From contig JACDAO010000763.1 in assembly GCA_013695405.1 (NCBI GenBank), forward strand, positions 1 through 9,297: a stretch of DNA of 9,297 bases. The letters run 5' to 3'. The notes beneath the pieces are model-generated. The model was given only the letters and a program-made list of their open reading frames with translations. It was not told the DNA's origin and made no database searches. Position numbers and translations under genes: made by a program. Source of the DNA: Acidobacteriota bacterium (GTDB lineage: Bacteria; Acidobacteriota; Vicinamibacteria; Vicinamibacterales; Vicinamibacteraceae). This document shows positions 7,449 through 9,297 of this stretch, one piece after another. How positions within the stretch are numbered: the stretch's first letter is position 1; every line of letters begins with the position of its first letter.

Positions 7449-8129
7449 ATGAAACGTATTCTCGTCTTCGACGTCAACGAGACACTGCTCGACGTTCAGG
7501 CCCTCGATCCGGTATTCGACGACGCCTTTGGCCGCGGCGACGCACGGCGGGAATGGTTCTCGACGTTGCTGCTCTACTCCGGGGTGGCGAGTCTCGCCGG
7601 CCCGTACGAGGAGTTCTCGACGATCGCCGGGGCGGCACTCGACATGACGGCCGAGCGCCGCGGCGTCCGGCTCTCGGCCGTGGAGCGCACGGGCATCCTC
7701 AGGGGCATGCTGGCGCTGCCCGCGCACCCGGACGTGCCGCGTGGACTGCAACGCCTGCGCGACGCCGGCTTCCGCCTGGTGGCGCTCTCCAACTCGAGCC
7801 AGGCCGCCCTCGAGGCACAGTTGACCAACGCCGGCCTCTCCCCGTTCTTCGAGCGCAGGTTCTCGGTGGAAGCCGTGCGCCGCTTCAAGCCGGCGGCCGA
7901 GGTCTACCAGCTGGTTGCGCGCGAACTCGGTGTCGGGACCGGCGACCTCCGCATGGTCGCGGCCCACGCGTGGGACATCGTCGGCGCGATGCGGGCCGGC
8001 TGCTCGGGCGCATTCGTCGCGCGTCCCGGCGCCGTGTGGTATCCCCTCGCGCCTCGGCCGGACGTGGTCGGGCCGGACCTGCCGTCCATCGCGCAGCACG
8101 TCATCGCGCTGGAGAGCGCCGCGTCATAG
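7449..8129 (+). CDS. HAD-superfamily hydrolase, haloacid dehalogenase type II-like
   Basis: An intact 226-residue protein, the typical length for type II haloacid dehalogenases. The ATG (7449-7451) has GGAG about six bases upstream. HAD motifs: I, DVNETLLD (8-15) with nucleophile Asp8; II, LSNSS (113-117); III, RFKPAAEVY (145-153) with Lys147; IV, AAHAWDIVGAMRAG (171-184) with Asp176. The helical cap between motifs I and II (about 20-95) carries LYSGVASLAGPYEEF, as in L-2-haloacid dehalogenases. Known members release halide from 2-haloacids in the cytoplasm. Against a strict assignment, the Ser and Asn of the family's usual SSNAWD element are Ala and His here, and the position I align with the substrate-binding Arg in the cap is Phe. 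The true substrate may therefore differ. It stands alone on the plus strand, divergent from the flavoprotein gene. Confidence 0.88.
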   Translation: MKRILVFDVNETLLDVQALDPVFDDAFGRGDARREWFSTLLLYSGVASLAGPYEEFSTIAGAALDMTAERRGVRLSAVERTGILRGMLALPAHPDVPRGLQRLRDAGFRLVALSNSSQAALEAQLTNAGLSPFFERRFSVEAVRRFKPAAEVYQLVARELGVGTGDLRMVAAHAWDIVGAMRAGCSGAFVARPGAVWYPLAPRPDVVGPDLPSIAQHVIALESAAS

Positions 8130-8184
8130 TGCTTGCGACCGACGCGGAGAGCGCCCAACGGATGGCGCGGCAACAGCACGCGCC

Positions 8185-8214
8185 CGTGGGTGTCCACGCG
8201 ACGCGTAACGGGCG
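8185..8214 (+). repeat. Intergenic hairpin-tail motif, copy B
   Basis: CGTGG (8185-8189) and CCACG (8194-8198) pair around GTGT. The tail has a tandem ACGCG pair followed by TAACGGGCG (to 8214). Compared with the copy at 3953-3978 it has one extra ACGCG and a T-to-A change. A second possible stem, GCGCCCGT (8180-8187) with ACGGGCGC (8208-8215), encloses it. It lies after the HAD gene; no T-run follows, so terminator function is uncertain. Confidence 0.4.
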
Positions 8215-8243
8215 CACGCGCCGTGGGACTACGTGACATCGCC

Positions 8244-8348
8244 ATGAAGCAGGCCGTGAAAGGCAACGCCGCCTACGCCAGCGTGCACCAGGGCAAGACA
8301 TACCTCCTCACGAACGCCGACGCGAAGAAGATGTTCGACTGGGCTTGA
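8244..8348 (+). pseudogene. Fragment of a YHS-like domain protein
   Basis: The 34-codon stretch from the ATG at 8244 (MKQAVKGNAAYASVHQGKTY, then LLTNADAKKMFDWA) resembles the core of YHS-type domains, in which a VKGNxxY segment is followed by a strand with GKTY, then L-x-NADAKKMF. The preceding in-frame residues (VGLRD) may also belong to it, but no proper start or ribosome binding site is present. The similarity stops at about FDW, just where the IS3 remnant begins. It is probably the middle of a gene broken on the right by the insertion and eroded on the left. The call rests on motif resemblance and is tentative. Confidence 0.4.
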
Positions 8349-8362
8349 TCCGATCGCGTGGA

Positions 8363-8378
8363 CACCTTTGCAAAGGTG
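8363..8378 (+). promoter_or_regulatory. 16-base perfect palindrome over the orfA ribosome binding site
   Basis: CACCTTTGCAAAGGTG reads the same on both strands. Its right arm holds AGGTGG (8374-8379), which lies five bases before the orfA ATG at 8385 and is the likely Shine-Dalgarno sequence. In a transcript coming from outside the element the arms could pair and hide this site. It may also be a binding site for a protein. Confidence 0.5.
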
Positions 8379-8384
8379 GATACG

Positions 8385-8699
8385 ATGTCTCGGATGCCCG
8401 AAAGCCCAGGCCGGCGGCCCCGCCGGCAGTTCGATAACGGCTTCAAAGCCCAGGCGGTCCGTTTGGTGCTCGACGAAGGCAAGTCGGTCGGCGCGGTGGC
8501 GCGCGACCGGGACCTCACCGAGTCGGCCCTGCGCCAGTGGGTGGAGCACGCCCATGCCGATCGCTCTGGCCGGCGGCACGGGGCTGACGACCGCCGAGCG
8601 CGACGAGCTCGCCAGGCTGCGCAAGGAGAATCGCGGGCTGCGGATGGAGCGCGAGATAATAAAAAAGCCGCGGCCTTCTTCGCGAAGCACCAGGCGTGA
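8385..8699 (+). pseudogene. IS3-family transposase OrfA, two compensating indels
   Basis: OrfA of IS3-type elements is a roughly 100-residue DNA-binding protein with a helix-turn-helix. Here the start is ATG 8385 (a second ATG follows at 8394). The N-terminal part, with FDNGFKAQAVRLVLDEG then VGAVARDRDLTESALRQWV, matches the HTH_Tnp_1 domain. After EHAHADRSG the frame shifts: one extra C near 8571-8575 moves the homologous sequence (TGLTTAERDELARLRKEN, then LRMEREIIKK) into another frame. At the A-run 8661-8666 it moves back, because six A's replace the seven needed, giving AAAFFAKHQA and a TGA at 8697-8699. Two single-base changes thus restore the original frame at the end but leave the protein broken. 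The second half is the leucine-zipper-like part used for OrfA/OrfAB contacts. Confidence 0.8.
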
Positions 8700-8762
8700 G
8701 GTTTGCCTGGATCGCCACGGAGAAGACCGCCTACCCGCTGCCGGCCCTCTGTCGCGCCCTTG
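8696..8762 (+). pseudogene. IS3-family transposase OrfB, N-terminal stub
   Basis: A GTG at 8696-8698 overlaps the orfA TGA by four bases (GTGA), the usual IS3 layout. The peptide starts VRFAWIATEKTAYPLPALCR and AL, matching the start of IS3 OrfB (typically MRFAFI...YPV..LCRVLGVS). The match ends after 22 codons at about 8761; the DDE catalytic domain is absent. What follows in this frame is the reverse strand of nagA. Confidence 0.8.
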
Positions 8763-8771
8763 TCGGGCGCG
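8753..8771. repeat. Inverted repeat at the IS3/nagA junction
   Basis: CGCGCCC (8753-8759) and GGGCGCG (8765-8771) form a perfect 7-base stem with a five-base loop, exactly where the OrfB and NagA reading frames meet. Such a hairpin could promote slippage or deletion, or could be a polymerase or assembly artefact site. Confidence 0.6.
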
Positions 8772-9190
8772 AAGAACGGGCCGTACAGATGGATACCGGC
8801 GATGCGCGCACCACCGGGCGGGGCGTGCTCGTCGCGCACGTGCTTGCACGCGGTAATCATCTCGTGAATCTCTTGCGGGGAACCGGTCGTGGTCGTGGGG
8901 AAGATCGTCATCGTCCCGTGCCGCGCGTGGGTCGCGCAGATGGTGCGCACCGCCTGAGGCGTGCCGTCCATGAAGTCCGCTCCCCCGCCACCGTGTACGT
9001 GCACGTCCACGAAGCCTGGCGACACCCACCCGCCACGGGCATCGAGCACCTGCGCATCACGTGGTGCCCGCTTGCCGGCCCGGCCCAACTCGGCGATGCG
9101 GCCCTCGCGCAACATCAGGCGGGCCTTCGGCAGCAAACCATCGTGCAGGATGGCAGTCGCATCCTCGATCACGATGCAGTAGGCAGGCAT
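8753..9190 (-). pseudogene. nagA: N-acetylglucosamine-6-phosphate deacetylase, N-terminal third only
   Basis: About 145 residues of a protein that is normally about 380-400. NagA removes acetate from GlcNAc-6-phosphate in the cytoplasm during amino-sugar use. I take ATG 9190 (MPAYCIVIEDATAIL); a GTG at 9211 with GGAG very close upstream is an alternative. The N-terminal beta-domain is followed by VSPGFVDVHVHGGGGADFMD (57-76) with the metal-binding His64-x-His66, then HGTMTIFPTTTT (91-102) and GIHLYGPFFAPDKGA (132-146). In the last, the expected metal-ligand Glu of HLEGPF is Tyr, a variant that I recall in some environmental homologues but cannot check. After DKGA the match stops at the IS3 orfB stub, where both genes share the bases 8753-8762. 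The sugar-isomerase half and the catalytic Asp are missing, so the gene is dead as assembled. Confidence 0.82.
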
Positions 9191-9297
9191 GGCGTGAACG
9201 CATTCCCCCACGTGCTCCGTGTATAGCCATCGCGCAGCGGGGCGGTCCGGCGGGCCTCACAAGCGAGCCGGATCGCGGCAGACCGGCACGTCGAACG

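Larger units (their letters stand above)
8346..8762 (+). mobile_element. IS3-family insertion sequence, left-end remnant
   Basis: About 0.4 kb of an element that is normally 1.2-1.5 kb. It contains the leader, all of orfA (damaged) and the first 22 codons of orfB, after which the sequence changes abruptly to nagA on the other strand. The left boundary is uncertain; I place it at the TGATCC at 8346, where YHS-like homology ends, but it could lie a few bases either side. The right end and right inverted repeat are missing, so no target-site duplication can be checked and the element cannot move by itself. Confidence 0.75.

Noticed and set aside
4911..7452. Long plus-strand open frames (4911-5855, 6028-7452) opposite the GH15 and flavoprotein genes
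   Set aside because: They lie antisense to clearly recognisable enzymes, are rich in Arg/His/Pro/Gly and have no family motifs; they are shadows of GC-rich codon use.
8180..8215. Rho-independent terminator after the HAD gene
   Set aside because: Two GC-rich stems are possible but no T-run follows either.
8129..8236. A 35-codon plus-strand frame starting with GTG that overlaps the HAD stop (TAGTG)
   Set aside because: No ribosome binding site, no recognisable sequence, and it continues a shadow frame of the HAD gene.
8658..8670. Functional programmed -1 frameshifting to make OrfAB in the present sequence
   Set aside because: From the current frame, slipping at A6G leads to the end of orfA and not into the orfB frame, and orfB is truncated anyway.
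8273..8752. Continuation of the nagA minus-strand frame through the IS as real protein
   Set aside because: After DKGA the translated sequence loses all NagA features and coincides with the antisense of transposase orfA/orfB.
9257..9297. A minus-strand tail reading FDVPVCRDPARL and a stop at the right edge
   Set aside because: It could be the end of an upstream gene, but twelve codons at the window edge are too few to support a call.
1..9297. tRNA, rRNA, CRISPR arrays or riboswitches
   Set aside because: No cloverleaf-like unit, rRNA-like sequence or regularly spaced direct repeats were seen on either strand.

Overview
The window is visibly GC-rich, with tightly packed genes that use G/C in third codon positions and some GTG and TTG starts. 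It looks like a piece of a bacterial chromosome or metagenomic contig. The gene mix fits a free-living soil or sediment bacterium: a GH15 trehalase/glucoamylase, a YtxJ-type thiol protein, ADP/ATP-carrier-like transporters, an RclA/MerA-like flavoprotein and a NagA. Acidobacteriota-like lineages are one possibility, but no taxonomic marker is present, so this is only an impression.

Left and central part (1-7284, all on the minus strand). Reading in the direction of transcription (right to left) the order is: an FAD-dependent disulfide oxidoreductase of the MerA/RclA type (5905-7284); a GH15 glycoside hydrolase with a trehalase-type N-terminal domain (4023-5867, TTG start); a YtxJ-like thioredoxin-fold protein with an unusual hydrophobic tail (3419-3880, GTG start); two adjacent ADP/ATP-carrier-like membrane transporters (2120-3432 and 688-2059), each broken by one frameshift; a methionine-rich four-helix membrane protein (219-656, DUF6789-like); and the start of a small lipoprotein (1-170, cut by the window edge). 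Gaps are mostly under about 60 bases, with one of 142 bases in front of ytxJ. The block therefore looks like one or two operons. A shared theme of redox and stress handling is plausible but is an inference.

Middle right (7285-8129). A 164-base divergent intergenic region separates the flavoprotein from a plus-strand HAD-superfamily hydrolase resembling type II haloacid dehalogenases.

Right end (8130-9297). This part is a scar. It holds a small YHS-like fragment, then the left third of an IS3-family insertion sequence (orfA with two small compensating indels, orfB cut after about 22 codons), fused tail-to-tail to the N-terminal third of a minus-strand N-acetylglucosamine-6-phosphate deacetylase (nagA). 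The two broken genes meet at 8753-8762, where a 10-base stretch fits both reading frames and sits in a short inverted repeat. This suggests a microhomology-type deletion after IS insertion, or an assembly chimera.

Other notable points: a hairpin-plus-tail motif occurs in two gene gaps, with a weaker third copy; a 16-base palindrome covers the ribosome binding site of the transposase; and the two transporter frameshifts can be placed to the base. No RNA genes, CRISPR arrays or complete mobile elements were seen, and no clearly new system is evident.
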